Source: Chitinophagaceae bacterium
Lineage (GTDB): Bacteria; Bacteroidota; Bacteroidia; Chitinophagales; UBA10324
Reading direction: 5' to 3'
DNA: 64,000 nt
NCBI GenBank assembly: GCA_016717285.1
Contig: JADKFU010000005.1
Coordinates: 1,906,501 to 1,970,500 of the forward strand
The translations under genes were made by a program, and so were the position numbers. The stretch's first letter is position 1. The number at the start of each line of letters is the position of its first letter. The notes under the pieces were generated by a model, which saw only the letters and a list, made by a program, of their open reading frames with translations, made no database searches and was not told the DNA's origin. Shown here piece after piece: positions 36,649 through 46,577 of the stretch.

Positions 36649-38103
36649 ATGGAACAAACACAAGGTACTTTCAGAAGAGAAATTAAATTGATAGACGGAG
36701 TAATGCTCGTAGCCGGAACGATGATCGGTTCCGGGATTTTTATTGTGAGTGCAGACATCGCGCGCAATGTGGGCTCTTCAGGATATTTACTTTTAGTTTG
36801 GGCATTATCGGGATTTCTAACTGTTATTGCCGCCTTGTGTTATGGTGAACTGACCAGCATGTTTCCAAAAGCAGGTGGTCAATATGTATTTCTTCGCGAA
36901 GCCTATAATCCGATGATGGGTTTTCTTTATGGCTGGACCTATTTTCTCGTGATACAAACAGGAACTATGGCCGCGGTGGCCGTTGCTTTCTCTAAATTTA
37001 CCGGTGTATTTATTCCATTTTTTGGACCGGGTAATGTTATTGCTGATCTTGGTTTATTGCAAATTACCACCCAACAAGTGCTGGCAATTCTCGTCATTGC
37101 ATTGCTTACTTATGTAAATATTCAGGGAGTACGATATGGTAAATGGATCCAGACTTTTTTCAGTGGCACAAAAATCCTTGCCTTGTTTGGGTTGATTGCC
37201 ATTGGAATTTTTGTAAGTAACAGTGACGCCATCATGCTAAATTTTACGCACATGTGGGATGCAAAAAAAGTGGTGGTGGAAAACAACCAATTGATAGATC
37301 GAATTCCCATCAGTGGTTGGGCTATCATTGTTGCGATTGCCTCTGCCATGGTGGGCAGCATGTTTTCAATGGATGCCTGGAACGGAATTACCTTCACCGG
37401 AGATGAAGTGGTGAATCCAAAGAGAAATATTCCGCTGAGTATGGCGATTGGTGTGGGCCTGGTTTCGTTGATCTACTTGTTGCTGAATGTTGTGTATCTC
37501 ACAAATCTTCCACTGGAAGGTGTTCCAGGAGAAGCAACACGTGTAGTATTTGAGCGCGGAATACAGTTTGCAACAGATGATCGTGTTGGTGTGGCGGCAG
37601 CGGATGCCATGGCAGGTCATACTGCTGTTTTGATGGTGGCAGCATTGATCATGCTTTCCACCTTCAGTTGTTTGAATGGATTGATATTGACAGCACCAAG
37701 GATGTTTTATAAAATGGCGGAAGACAAATTGTTTTTCAATAGCATGGGAAGATTGAACAGCAATGGTGTTCCGGCAGTTGCAACCATCTTTGCTTCCATC
37801 TGGGCCTGCCTGCTTTGCTTATCAGGAACTTACGGTAATCTGCTAGACTATGTGGTTTTTGCAGTTCTTTTGTTTTACATTTTTACAATTGCAGGAATCT
37901 TTATACTGCGCAGAAAAATGCCTGATATGCCCCGCGATTATAAAGCATTCGGTTATCCTGTTTTACCCCTCATTTATATTGGGATGATTTGCCTGATTTG
38001 CGGAATTTTGCTTGTCTATAAGCCGCAGTATACCTGGCCTGGATTTTTTATTGTGGCATTGGGAGTGCCTGCTTATTATTTGTTTAAGCGTTCCGCGACA
38101 TAA
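36649..38103 (+). CDS. Amino acid permease (APC superfamily)
   Basis: This is a 484-residue integral membrane protein with about twelve hydrophobic helices. The first helix carries the APC signature GTMIGSGIFIVSADIA, where the unwound glycine region binds the substrate amine and carboxyl. Helix 2/3 has ALCYGELTSMFPKAGGQYVF, also conserved. A loop of about 30 residues near 300-325 separates the later helices. The protein resembles LAT/SteT-type exchangers. Substrate and direction (uptake or exchange) are not decided by the sequence. Monocistronic, ATG at 36649. Confidence 0.88.
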   Translation: MEQTQGTFRREIKLIDGVMLVAGTMIGSGIFIVSADIARNVGSSGYLLLVWALSGFLTVIAALCYGELTSMFPKAGGQYVFLREAYNPMMGFLYGWTYFLVIQTGTMAAVAVAFSKFTGVFIPFFGPGNVIADLGLLQITTQQVLAILVIALLTYVNIQGVRYGKWIQTFFSGTKILALFGLIAIGIFVSNSDAIMLNFTHMWDAKKVVVENNQLIDRIPISGWAIIVAIASAMVGSMFSMDAWNGITFTGDEVVNPKRNIPLSMAIGVGLVSLIYLLLNVVYLTNLPLEGVPGEATRVVFERGIQFATDDRVGVAAADAMAGHTAVLMVAALIMLSTFSCLNGLILTAPRMFYKMAEDKLFFNSMGRLNSNGVPAVATIFASIWACLLCLSGTYGNLLDYVVFAVLLFYIFTIAGIFILRRKMPDMPRDYKAFGYPVLPLIYIGMICLICGILLVYKPQYTWPGFFIVALGVPAYYLFKRSAT

Positions 38104-38292
38104 GGAGGGATGAGGTTTTGAAATGTTTAGGAGTTAAATTGTTTGAAATGTTTCGGGTTTATATTGTTTAAATTGTTTACCACCTTCCCGTTGTAAGTCC
38201 TTAGTCCGGAGTCCCTGGTCGTTAGTAGTCTTTAGTTTTGTTGCAAAATCCTATCTTATACGTCCCAAATTAATTCCTAATTCCTAATTCTC
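38104..38292. repeat. Intergenic degenerate word repeats
   Basis: This short non-coding stretch is built from recurring words: AATTGTTT/AAATGTTT variants (38136-38180), TTAGTCCGGAGTCC-like words (38198-38235) and a double AATTCCT run (38271-38289). Related words occur in opposite orientation at 46640-46700. Confidence 0.55.
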
Positions 38293-39471
38293 TCAAAGTT
38301 TTTTCAGCAACGCTTCCGCTTCCACGCGATGTTCTCCATTCAGGTTTATCAACTTTTGCAGAATGGCAGTAGCAGTCCTCTTATCCCCTTTCTGTACGTA
38401 AGCCAGCGATTCATACCAGAGCGCAGCTTCATAATAGGAACCGTTTTTCTTATTGTCGAGTTTCTTCAATTTACCAAGCGCAGCATCAGCATTGCTAATT
38501 GCCAGGTAACTTACACCTGCATAAAAATTAGCTGCGTCATTGTTATTGTCTTCCTTTAATACCTTTTCGAATCCATTGATAGCTTCCACATAATCAGTTG
38601 CATGATAATAATCAAGCGCTGCTTTCATATTGGTTTTTATTTCATCTAATTCACGCTGTCTTGCAATGGCATAACCATCGTTCGGATCATTCGAACTGCT
38701 TATGCCTTCAACAGAACTTAAGGTTGATGCAGGTTGCTCAACAAATTGCTGACTATTGGGAACAGCTTTAGATGATGGTGGAACAATAGAATTGTCACTG
38801 GCAATTTTTTTATTTTCGAAAACTATCGTCTTGTCCTGAATGTCTTCCTCAGAGAGAGCTGTCTCTGATTTTACGTCATCTTTGTAAAGTGTTAAATCAG
38901 GTACTGATTGTACCTCTTCAGCTCTCTCCGATTCCGTATTTTGATTTTGGTTCGCTGCGGCAGGTTCCTTTGTAGTGACGATTGCCTTGTTTTTCGAAAC
39001 AACAATGGAATCGCTGAAGGCACTTTTCTGTTCCTCTTTTACACTTGCATCTGAAAGAACCGTTGGTTCGTTAAGTGTTGACGGCGAAGGATACGGCTTA
39101 AACTCATTGGTAAATATTTTCTCGGCGGATTTATTCAGGTTATTGTTAATGAACCAGATGCTACTCATCAGAATCACCAATGCAGCGGCAAGTTGCAGCC
39201 ATCTGTTTTGCAAACTGATTACACGAGAATTCGCGTTTGACTTTTTCCTGATTACTTCATGAATCACTTTCAAATCCTGTTGCGCCTTTCCGGGATTGTT
39301 TATTTTCATCATGCCGTCCACAGCATCCGACAGAAAAGGATCGTCAGCCATTTTCTCTTCTACCCAACGCGACTCTTCCGGAGATGCAAAGCCATTGACA
39401 TACCGTAACAAGACATCCTGCGGCACATCACCCTGGTGATCAGCAAATATGTTATCAGACTTTGGCTTCAT
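38293..39471 (-). CDS. Anti-sigma-factor-like membrane protein with C-terminal TPR region
   Basis: This is a 392-residue protein. Residues 15-60 resemble the short N-terminal anti-sigma domain of Bacteroidota (LLRYVNGFASPEESRWVEEK), without the zinc HxxxCxxC motif. A single membrane helix at 91-108 (WLQLAAALVILMSSIWFI) is followed by a 160-residue Ser/Thr/Glu-rich periplasmic linker. A TPR-like domain (about 280-390) comes last (YVEAINGFEKVLKEDNNNDAANFYAGVSYLA). It overlaps the upstream ECF sigma gene by 17 bp, so the pair is coupled, and it should hold that sigma factor at the membrane. The signal sensed is unknown. Confidence 0.75.
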   Translation of the reverse strand: MKPKSDNIFADHQGDVPQDVLLRYVNGFASPEESRWVEEKMADDPFLSDAVDGMMKINNPGKAQQDLKVIHEVIRKKSNANSRVISLQNRWLQLAAALVILMSSIWFINNNLNKSAEKIFTNEFKPYPSPSTLNEPTVLSDASVKEEQKSAFSDSIVVSKNKAIVTTKEPAAANQNQNTESERAEEVQSVPDLTLYKDDVKSETALSEEDIQDKTIVFENKKIASDNSIVPPSSKAVPNSQQFVEQPASTLSSVEGISSSNDPNDGYAIARQRELDEIKTNMKAALDYYHATDYVEAINGFEKVLKEDNNNDAANFYAGVSYLAISNADAALGKLKKLDNKKNGSYYEAALWYESLAYVQKGDKRTATAILQKLINLNGEHRVEAEALLKKL

Positions 39472-40045
39472 ATTGCTTGTTTATCAGGTTCTTTAAGTTC
39501 CGCTTTCCATTCTGAATAAAACTTTTCACCTGTTTAAAATCAAATCCTGTTTCTTCCATCACCTGCTGATAACTTTTTTCCTGAAGGTAGAAAAGCTCAA
39601 TGCACAACCTTTGTTCGGGGGGTAATTGCAAGACTGCCTTTTCTACAGTATCCAGCTCCTCTTCATTCTTCTGTTCGCTATCAAGATGCATGTTTGCATC
39701 CCATTCCATAACCGCAATGAGTTCTTCCTGTAGTTCCGGCCGATTTTCAATTCTGCCTTTGTCCTTTCTGAACTTCATCAGACAATAATTCTTCGCTACA
39801 CTATATAACCAGCCTTTGAAATTTTCGACTTCGTGCTTTTTCAGGTCGTCCAGCAATTTCACAAAGATTTCAATGGTAGCATCACGGCTGTCTTCGGTGT
39901 TCTCCAGGTACTTCATGCAAACACCATATACAAGGTGAGTGTATCTTTCGTACAATTCACCCACGTATCTATTGTTACCGCTCTCACGATATTCAGCAAT
40001 CAGTTCAGGATCACTTACTGATTTAATATTTGGAAGAATGCTCAA
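39455..40045 (-). CDS. ECF-type RNA polymerase sigma factor
   Basis: This is a sigma-70 family ECF factor of about 196 residues. Region 2 is seen as YERYTHLVYGVCMKYLENTEDSRDATIEIFVKL and GWLYSVAKNYCL. Region 4 is seen as LPPEQRLCIELFYLQEKSYQQVMEETG and KSFIQNGKRNL. No ATG exists at the front. TTG codons at 40078, 40063 and 40045 are possible; I give 40045 (MSILPNIKSV) as it leaves a normal ECF N-terminus. The downstream gene starts before this one stops, so the sigma and its anti-sigma are made together. Confidence 0.85.
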   Translation of the reverse strand: MSILPNIKSVSDPELIAEYRESGNNRYVGELYERYTHLVYGVCMKYLENTEDSRDATIEIFVKLLDDLKKHEVENFKGWLYSVAKNYCLMKFRKDKGRIENRPELQEELIAVMEWDANMHLDSEQKNEEELDTVEKAVLQLPPEQRLCIELFYLQEKSYQQVMEETGFDFKQVKSFIQNGKRNLKNLINKQYEAKV

Positions 40046-40206
40046 ATTGAAATGAAAGTTCAAAACAAAGAAACACAAACGACCTACACCATCCTTTAGT
40101 TGCCCGAACGAACGGTTGACATTGGCAATTTCGTAAAAAGAGAATATCCAATAATACTTGTTTTATCAACCAATAAATGGGGAGTCAGAAAATAGAAAAC
40201 CAAAAC

Positions 40207-40986
40207 TCATAACGTTAACTGCAGTTCAATCGGGCAATGGTCGCTTCCCATTACATCGGCATGAATTCTTGCATTGGTTACCATTCCTCTTGCTTCTTTT
40301 GAAACAAAGAAATAATCAATTCTCCAACCTACGTTTCGTTCACGGGCCCGGGTTATCTGGTCCCAATAAGTATAACAATCCGGTTGCTGGTTGAATTCTC
40401 TGAATGTATCTATGTAACCCATCTCCACAATTTTATCCATCCAGAGACGCTCTTCTAACAGAAAGCCGCTTGTGTTGGCATTTTCTTTTGGACGGGCAAG
40501 GTCAATTTCCTTATGCGCTGTGTTATAATCACCGCAAATAATAATATTCTTTTGCTGTGATCGTAACTGTTCTGCCCGTTGAAAGAGTGCGTCATAAAAA
40601 TCAAGTTTGTATTTCACCCGCTCCGGTCCTCTCCCACCGTTCGGAAAATAAACATTGAACAATACAAATTTTTCAAACTCCATTTCAATCACGCGGCCTT
40701 CGCCGTCAAACAAAGAATTGCTTAATCCATTCTGCACGCTCAAAGGTTCCTGTTGCGTATAAATAGCCACACCGGAATATCCTTTCTTCTCCGCCGAATT
40801 AAAATAACTCTTATAATCTTCAAAATTTACTATTTCATGGTCAAGCTGATCGACATTTGCTTTCGTTTCCTGCAGACAAAGAATATCAGGTGCTTCCGCT
40901 GAAAACCAATCTGGAAATCCTTTTTTCCATGCGGCCCGTATTCCATTCACATTCCAGCAAAGTATTCGCATCTTGTTACCTGACAT
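40207..40986 (-). CDS. xth: Exodeoxyribonuclease III
   Basis: This is an AP endonuclease and 3'-exonuclease of base-excision repair. The 259-residue ExoIII/APE1-like protein has all the metal-site motifs: ILCWNVNGIRAA (Asn), CLQETKA (Glu), ICGDYNTAH (Asp and Asn), YTYWD, and the catalytic GSDHCPIEL near the end. The start is ATG 40986; an ATG at 40971 (MRILCWNVNG) is also possible and matches many relatives. It is monocistronic and cytoplasmic. Confidence 0.95.
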   Translation of the reverse strand: MSGNKMRILCWNVNGIRAAWKKGFPDWFSAEAPDILCLQETKANVDQLDHEIVNFEDYKSYFNSAEKKGYSGVAIYTQQEPLSVQNGLSNSLFDGEGRVIEMEFEKFVLFNVYFPNGGRGPERVKYKLDFYDALFQRAEQLRSQQKNIIICGDYNTAHKEIDLARPKENANTSGFLLEERLWMDKIVEMGYIDTFREFNQQPDCYTYWDQITRARERNVGWRIDYFFVSKEARGMVTNARIHADVMGSDHCPIELQLTL

Positions 40987-41121
40987 GCTTTTATTATTTT
41001 AGGTTGAAGAATTTTAATTTTGAACGCTGCAGAGCAACCGTCAAAAATTCAAGGGATTCAAAAATAATAAAATTTCAAACTGCCCGGATTCACTTTATTA
41101 ACTTTCCAATTAAGCCAATAC

Positions 41122-41451
41122 ATGATTACGTGGAATGATTTTGAAAAAATAGAAATACGGGTGGGAACGATTGTAGGAGTTCATGATTTTCCGGAAGCCA
41201 GAAATCCATCATATCAACTTACCATTGATTTCGGTACACTTGGATTCAGAAAATCATCAGCCCAACTTACTGCGCTTTATACAAAAGAAGAGTTGATACA
41301 TACACAGGTTATTGCAGTATTAAATTTTCCGCCAAAACAAATTGCCAATTTCTATTCTGAATGCCTGGTATTGGGCGTTGTGGGAGAAAACAAAGATGTC
41401 ATCTTGATTCGACCGGAAAGAACAGCACAAAACGGATGGAGAATCGGCTGA
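41122..41451 (+). CDS. csaA: tRNA-binding-domain protein CsaA
   Basis: This is a 109-residue dimeric protein with one OB-fold tRNA-binding domain. FEKIEIRVGTIVGVHDFPEARNPSYQL is the family N-terminus. QVIAVLNFPPKQIANFYSECLVLG carries the conserved PPKQI core, which is the usual marker of CsaA. CsaA is known as a secretion chaperone-like protein in Bacillus and binds tRNA in vitro. The gene is followed 4 bp later by a GNAT gene on the same strand, so they share a transcript. Confidence 0.92.
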   Translation: MITWNDFEKIEIRVGTIVGVHDFPEARNPSYQLTIDFGTLGFRKSSAQLTALYTKEELIHTQVIAVLNFPPKQIANFYSECLVLGVVGENKDVILIRPERTAQNGWRIG

Positions 41452-41455
41452 AAGC

Positions 41456-41971
41456 ATGACTACGGTATTTACATTGCGGGAATGGCGAGACGATGATGTT
41501 GATTCATTGGTGAATGCTCTCAACAATAAAAACATAAGCAAAAATCTGCGTGATTCATTACCTCAACCTTATACTCCTGAAGATGCAAAAATTTGGATTG
41601 AGAAAAACAAATCAATAGCACCTTCAACCAATTTCGCGATAGCAATTAATGATTTTGCTGTTGGAGCAATCGGCATTGTGCTATTAAAAGATGCGGAAAA
41701 CATGAATGCCGAACTTGGTTACTGGCTGGCAGAAAATTATTGGAATCAGGGAATCATCAGTGAAGCGGTGAATCAAATGGTGGCTTACACTTTTAAAACA
41801 TTTCCTGTAAACAAAATGCTCGCCTGTGTATTTGAAACTAATAAAATATCCGTGCGAGTACTGAAAAAATGCGGATTTAAGCTGGAGATTGTATTGAAAA
41901 ACCATGTGCTTAAAAATGGCGTGGTTATGGATGAATTTCGTTTTCTGTTAAGCAAGCCAACACTGGTTTAA
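41456..41971 (+). CDS. GNAT family N-acetyltransferase (RimJ/RimL-like)
   Basis: This is a 171-residue GNAT enzyme of the RimJ/RimL subgroup. FTLREWRDDDVDSLVNALNN is the typical N-terminal segment. AELGYWLAENYWNQGIISEAV contains the acetyl-CoA motif. CVFETNKISVRVLKKCGFKLE is motif B with the GF turn. Members acetylate N-terminal residues, amines or aminoglycosides; the substrate is unknown. It lies 4 bp after csaA and 11 bp from the convergent radical SAM gene. Confidence 0.87.
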   Translation: MTTVFTLREWRDDDVDSLVNALNNKNISKNLRDSLPQPYTPEDAKIWIEKNKSIAPSTNFAIAINDFAVGAIGIVLLKDAENMNAELGYWLAENYWNQGIISEAVNQMVAYTFKTFPVNKMLACVFETNKISVRVLKKCGFKLEIVLKNHVLKNGVVMDEFRFLLSKPTLV

Positions 41972-41982
41972 ATTTATAGTTA

Positions 41983-43059
41983 TCAGAACAAACTCAACTG
42001 AGATTTTTTTTCACTGTTATCAAACAATGTATAATCCAATTCAGGAAACACTTTGCCTGCAAAATATTTTCTTTTTGAAACGGTAAAAAGCTGACGGATC
42101 GATTCTGCCACTTCGCCTTCACCTTTCATGCGAACACCAAAGCGGCTGTCGTTCAAATTTCCACCATGCAGCGAACGGATATGCTGCAGTACTTTTTCAG
42201 CACGATCAGGAAAATTCTTATGAATCCAGTCTGTAAAAATTATTGCTACATCACCATTTAACCGAACCATTGTGTAGTGAGCCGACAGTGCTCCTGCTTC
42301 AGAAACGCGCTCCAGAATTTCCGGGATTTCATCGCTGTTGATGAATGGAATAATTGGCGCGACATTCACATTCACCGGAATGCCATTTGACGCCAATATC
42401 CGAACGGTTTCTATCCTGCGTTTCGCTGTTGCCGTTCGCGGTTCCATCAGCAGCCTCAATTTTTCGTTGAGTGTTGTGATAGAAATCGTGACGGAAACTA
42501 AACGCAACTCCGCCATTTTTGTAAGTATATCGAGATCACGCAGGATCAGTGCATTTTTAGTGATGATGCCGACCGGATGCCTGTGTTTCAATAATACTTC
42601 GAGCATGCGCCGTGTAATCTGAAGCTTACGTTCAAGCGGCTGATAGCAATCGGTATTTCCGGACAGCATGATTGACTGTGCAATGTGCTTCTTGTTTTGT
42701 AATTCCTTATCCAACAATTCCGGTGCTGATGGTTTGGCAATGATGCGACTTTCAAAATCGAGCCCTGCGTTAAACCCCCAATAAGTATGCGTATTTCTTG
42801 CATAGCAATAAATGCAGCCATGTTCGCAGCCCTGGTATGGATTCATGGAAAATGCCATTCCCAGATCAGGGCTTTCCACCTTATTCAGGATTTTTTTCGG
42901 ATGTTCCATAAACACCTTTGTCAGCGGATTAGAGATTAATGGCTCATCCAATCCTTCTTTATGTTCTGCAACATATTCGTGCTTCAGGTATTTGTTACGT
43001 GGTTTTATTTGCGCGCCACGTCCTTTAAAATAATCTTCGTTATTTTCAATTGATTGCAT
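41983..43059 (-). CDS. PA0069 family radical SAM protein
   Basis: This is a 358-residue radical SAM enzyme (SplB-like). From the ATG at 43059 the 4Fe-4S cluster motif is Cys78-x3-Cys82-x2-Cys85 in GCEHGCIYCYARN. GNTDCYQPLER, KNALILRDLDIL and NVNVAPIIPFIN are further family landmarks. A longer frame to a GTG at 43140 adds 27 hydrophobic residues and is rejected. The family's reaction is not established as far as I know; spore-photoproduct-lyase-like chemistry is only a fold resemblance. The extended C-terminus (FGVRMKGEGEVAESIRQLF) is typical. Monocistronic. Confidence 0.9.
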   Translation of the reverse strand: MQSIENNEDYFKGRGAQIKPRNKYLKHEYVAEHKEGLDEPLISNPLTKVFMEHPKKILNKVESPDLGMAFSMNPYQGCEHGCIYCYARNTHTYWGFNAGLDFESRIIAKPSAPELLDKELQNKKHIAQSIMLSGNTDCYQPLERKLQITRRMLEVLLKHRHPVGIITKNALILRDLDILTKMAELRLVSVTISITTLNEKLRLLMEPRTATAKRRIETVRILASNGIPVNVNVAPIIPFINSDEIPEILERVSEAGALSAHYTMVRLNGDVAIIFTDWIHKNFPDRAEKVLQHIRSLHGGNLNDSRFGVRMKGEGEVAESIRQLFTVSKRKYFAGKVFPELDYTLFDNSEKKSQLSLF

Positions 43060-43215
43060 TGTCGCCTTATTCAGTATCAATAAAGTAGCAAACAATTTCA
43101 AATAAAACCAATTGAAATAATTATCCGGTATTGTTACCACAGTCTATATGCGATAACAATCATCATGCAGCTATTATCTATTCCAAAAAACAGGACTGCA
43201 AATAATTCATCTGTG

Positions 43216-44790
43216 TCACTTCAATATTTCAAAAGGCAGCATAGCTTGTGATGAAGCAGATTGAATGCGGCAATAGTAAATGCCGTCCGCTATGTTTGCA
43301 GGAATTGAAATCGCGAGGTTTTGTTTTCCTTTAGGAAGAAATCCGTTATACAAAGGAGCTACCGTAACACCTAAAGCATTACAAAGTGAAATGGAAACAT
43401 TGGCAGGTTGCTCAATATCACAGATTACTGATGTGAATGTGGAAGCGGGATTCGGAAATAACTGAAATGAAAAACCAGGCGATTTAACGGAACCAATTCC
43501 AATAAATAAACCCGAATAGCGTGCAATCATGGCATCTTGTCCATTGTATCCTCCCGCAATCAACTTACCATCTGATTGAATGGTAGAACAGGTTGCAATA
43601 GCGGCATTTGATCCGAAATTATTTTCCGCAATTCCATTGCTGCCGAATGTATTGTCAGGAGCACCTGAGCTCAGCATACGCATCATGATAAAGGATTCAT
43701 CGGAAGAAACATTTGAAGCATAACCGGTGAGCACAATCTTATCATCGGGCTGAATCAGGCAGGATGTGGCACTGCTTGAAGTTATGCCCCATGGCAACAT
43801 TTGCTTGCCTCCTCCCTGGAAGGTAGCATCTAAGGAACCATCCGGATTGAAACGCGCGACACAGGCACTGGATGATAAGGTATATACTTTGCCGACTGCA
43901 ATAATCTTTCCGTCAGTCTGTAAAGCGATTTTTGTAAGAAACTGATTGGTACCGGTCCCAAAGTCCAGCGTTACGATGCCATCGCTGTCGAAAGTGCTGT
44001 CGACTGAACCATCGTTATTAAACCTTGCCAGGTAAAACCAATTAAGATCAGTTACAGGATCCATGTAGTAACCGGCTGCAATAAACTTTCCATCAGCAGG
44101 TTGCTGCACTACATCAATGAAATTGCCAAAATTTGCAATTTCCTGGATTATGGTATAACCTGTTGATGTACCAAATGTAGAATCCAGTGTACCATCGGGC
44201 TTATAGCGCAAAATAATGGGCTTTAAAATATTATCAACAAGTGTTTGTCCTACACAAACCATCTTTTCGTCCGGCTGAATGATGAATCCATGTGCGAGAT
44301 CATAAGAACTATTTATATCAGTTACTGCTTTTCCATTATCAGCAAATGTATTGTCAACGGTGCCGTCAGGCAATACACGCACAATAAAAAAATCGGACTT
44401 GCGGCTTCCAAAAAACAATAACTTACCACTGCTCTCCAATTGTAAATCCGTGAAATAAGAATTCGCGAATGTTGGCGCAGTTAAAGCTATAAATGCCTTC
44501 GAATTGAAACTGGTATCGGGAGAACCGTCCGTATTAAAACGGCAGATGATAGGAATAAGAACTGAAGTTCCTCCATCAGGGTCAGTGTATTGGGCTGATC
44601 CGCTCATTACTATTTTGCCATCCGGCTGCATGATGACACCAGTGATATCGTCAGAAAATCCGCTGATATCAACCAGCGAACTTCCATTAATTCCAAAAGT
44701 TGCGTCAGGAACACCATACTGACAAAACGCTGCAAAAGGTATCACTGCCAGTAACAAAAAACTACCTGCTAACCGATAAAAAGAATTCAT
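43216..44790 (-). CDS. Secreted delta-60 repeat protein with T9SS type A sorting domain
   Basis: This is a 524-residue exported protein. The signal peptide ends AAFCQ. Residues 25-440 are about seven delta-60 repeats, each with a DATFGxxG or DSTFDxDG turn and a QxDGKIVxxG strand (IMQPDGKIVMSG, LQTDGKIIAVG), predicted to make a beta-propeller. The C-terminal 80 residues are a T9SS type A sorting domain (QLFPNPASTFTSV, LPKGKQNLAISIP, ADGIYYCRIQ). It should be carried across the outer membrane by T9SS and released or attached. Function is not known. ATG at 44790. Confidence 0.85.
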   Translation of the reverse strand: MNSFYRLAGSFLLLAVIPFAAFCQYGVPDATFGINGSSLVDISGFSDDITGVIMQPDGKIVMSGSAQYTDPDGGTSVLIPIICRFNTDGSPDTSFNSKAFIALTAPTFANSYFTDLQLESSGKLLFFGSRKSDFFIVRVLPDGTVDNTFADNGKAVTDINSSYDLAHGFIIQPDEKMVCVGQTLVDNILKPIILRYKPDGTLDSTFGTSTGYTIIQEIANFGNFIDVVQQPADGKFIAAGYYMDPVTDLNWFYLARFNNDGSVDSTFDSDGIVTLDFGTGTNQFLTKIALQTDGKIIAVGKVYTLSSSACVARFNPDGSLDATFQGGGKQMLPWGITSSSATSCLIQPDDKIVLTGYASNVSSDESFIMMRMLSSGAPDNTFGSNGIAENNFGSNAAIATCSTIQSDGKLIAGGYNGQDAMIARYSGLFIGIGSVKSPGFSFQLFPNPASTFTSVICDIEQPANVSISLCNALGVTVAPLYNGFLPKGKQNLAISIPANIADGIYYCRIQSASSQAMLPFEILK

Positions 44791-44948
44791 ACTGTTTATT
44801 TATTTAAGCCGAAAAGTTAGTTATAAATTTCAAAACCCACTTTGAGATGTATTATTTACCCATGAAAAGGTCACATTAATAATTCAGCCACTAATTTAAA
44901 AGGCCATACGATGGCAGTTATTGATAAGGTATAGAATAATTGTTTGAA

Positions 44949-44956
44949 TAACTTTG
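44949..44956 (+). promoter_or_regulatory. Predicted -7 promoter element for prfC
   Basis: TAACTTTG matches TAnnTTTG exactly and ends 13 bp before the prfC ATG. A TTG at 44931-44933 lies upstream, but at 15 bp spacing it is closer than usual. Confidence 0.5.
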
Positions 44957-44969
44957 CGGTCCTTGATTT

Positions 44970-46577
44970 ATGAAACTAACTGAAGAATTAGCCCGCAGAA
45001 GAACATTTGCCATCATCAGTCACCCTGATGCAGGAAAAACCACGCTCACTGAAAAGTTTTTGCTCTACGGGGGTGCAATACAAGTGGCAGGTGCGGTAAA
45101 ATCCAATAAGATCAAACGGGCAGCTACTTCCGATTTTATGGAAATTGAGCGTCAGCGAGGTATTTCCGTAGCTACCTCTGTAATGACCTTTGAATACAAC
45201 CAAACGCTGATTAACCTGCTTGATACACCGGGTCACAAAGACTTTGCGGAAGATACCTACCGGACACTTACCGCCGTGGACAGTGTGATTTTGGTGATTG
45301 ATTCTGTAAAAGGTGTGGAAACGCAAACAGAAAGGTTGATGGAAGTTTGCAGAATGCGCAAGACACCTGTAATTGTGTTCATCAATAAAATGGACCTGGA
45401 AGGACGTGATCCGTTTGATTTACTCGATGAGCTTGAAAAGAAACTGGACATCAGGGTTCAGCCGCTAAGCTGGCCTGTTAACAAAGGTTCTGAATTTAAA
45501 GGCGTCTACAATTTGTACGATAAAACACTTCAGCTTTTTCAACCGGAAAAACAAACCATTGAAAAAGACCGCGTAGAAATTAATAACCTTGAAGATCAAC
45601 TCCTGGATGAAATAGTACCTCGTGATGCGTCGCAATTGCGGGAAGATGCACATTTACTCAGCGGCGTATATCCTGATTTTGATGTTGAAGATTATTTAGC
45701 GGCGAACATTGCACCAGTATTTTTCGGAAGTGCACGTAATAATTTTGGCGTAAAAGAATTGCTGGACACATTTATCCGTATTGCACCAACGCCTCAAAGC
45801 CGTGAAACGGATAAAAGAGTGGTACACCCTGAAGAAGAAGCTTTTACCGGATTTGTTTTTAAGATACATGCGAACATTGATCCCAAGCACCGCAACAGAA
45901 TTGCGTTTGTTAGAATCGTATCGGGAAAATTTGAGCGCAACAAATACATTTATCATTGCAGGTTAAAGAAGGAGCTGAAGTTCAGCAGTCCTGCAACATT
46001 CCTTGCATCAGAAAGAAATATTATTGAAGAAGCATTTCCGGGCGATGTGATTGGCTTATATGACACAGGGAATTTTAAGATTGGTGATTCTTTATCAGAA
46101 GGTGAGGTATTACAGTTCAGAGGTATTCCCAGTTTCTCTCCGGAAATATTCAAAGAACTTATCAACCGCGATCCGATGAAGACGAAACAACTGGAAAAAG
46201 GCATCGAGCAGTTAACAGAAGAAGGCGTTGCGCAGCTATTTTATCAGCAACATGGCAGCAAGAAAGTGGTGGGCGTTGTAGGCGATCTGCAGTTCGAAGT
46301 GATTCAGTATCGTCTTAAAAATGAATATGGTGCTTCCTGTGAATTTATTCCAAAAGACATTCACAAGGCTTGCTGGATTACTTCCGGTGATAAGAAAAAG
46401 CTCGATGAATTTATCCGCTTTAAGTCACAAAATGTGTTTAACGATAAGGACCAACACCTCGTTTTTCTTGCGCCTTCAGAATGGTTATTAAGAGTTACGA
46501 AAGAAGCGAATCCTGATATTACGTTTCATACCACAAGTGAATTTAAAACGGAAGGGGAAGTGGGAATTAAGAATTAG
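44970..46577 (+). CDS. prfC: Peptide chain release factor 3
   Basis: RF3 is the translational GTPase that recycles RF1/RF2 from the ribosome. The 535-residue protein has the GTPase motifs G1 SHPDAGKTT (17-25), the switch-1 RGISVATSVM, G3 DTPGHKDFAEDTYRT and G4 FINKMD, then the EF-G-like domains 2 and 3 usual for RF3. The last part QVIQYRLKNEYG (here EVIQYRLKNEYG) is the family signature near the C-terminus. Length is close to E. coli RF3. A GTP-binding elongation factor is excluded by the RF3-specific DTYRT and C-terminal motifs. Monocistronic, ATG at 44970. Confidence 0.96.
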   Translation: MKLTEELARRRTFAIISHPDAGKTTLTEKFLLYGGAIQVAGAVKSNKIKRAATSDFMEIERQRGISVATSVMTFEYNQTLINLLDTPGHKDFAEDTYRTLTAVDSVILVIDSVKGVETQTERLMEVCRMRKTPVIVFINKMDLEGRDPFDLLDELEKKLDIRVQPLSWPVNKGSEFKGVYNLYDKTLQLFQPEKQTIEKDRVEINNLEDQLLDEIVPRDASQLREDAHLLSGVYPDFDVEDYLAANIAPVFFGSARNNFGVKELLDTFIRIAPTPQSRETDKRVVHPEEEAFTGFVFKIHANIDPKHRNRIAFVRIVSGKFERNKYIYHCRLKKELKFSSPATFLASERNIIEEAFPGDVIGLYDTGNFKIGDSLSEGEVLQFRGIPSFSPEIFKELINRDPMKTKQLEKGIEQLTEEGVAQLFYQQHGSKKVVGVVGDLQFEVIQYRLKNEYGASCEFIPKDIHKACWITSGDKKKLDEFIRFKSQNVFNDKDQHLVFLAPSEWLLRVTKEANPDITFHTTSEFKTEGEVGIKN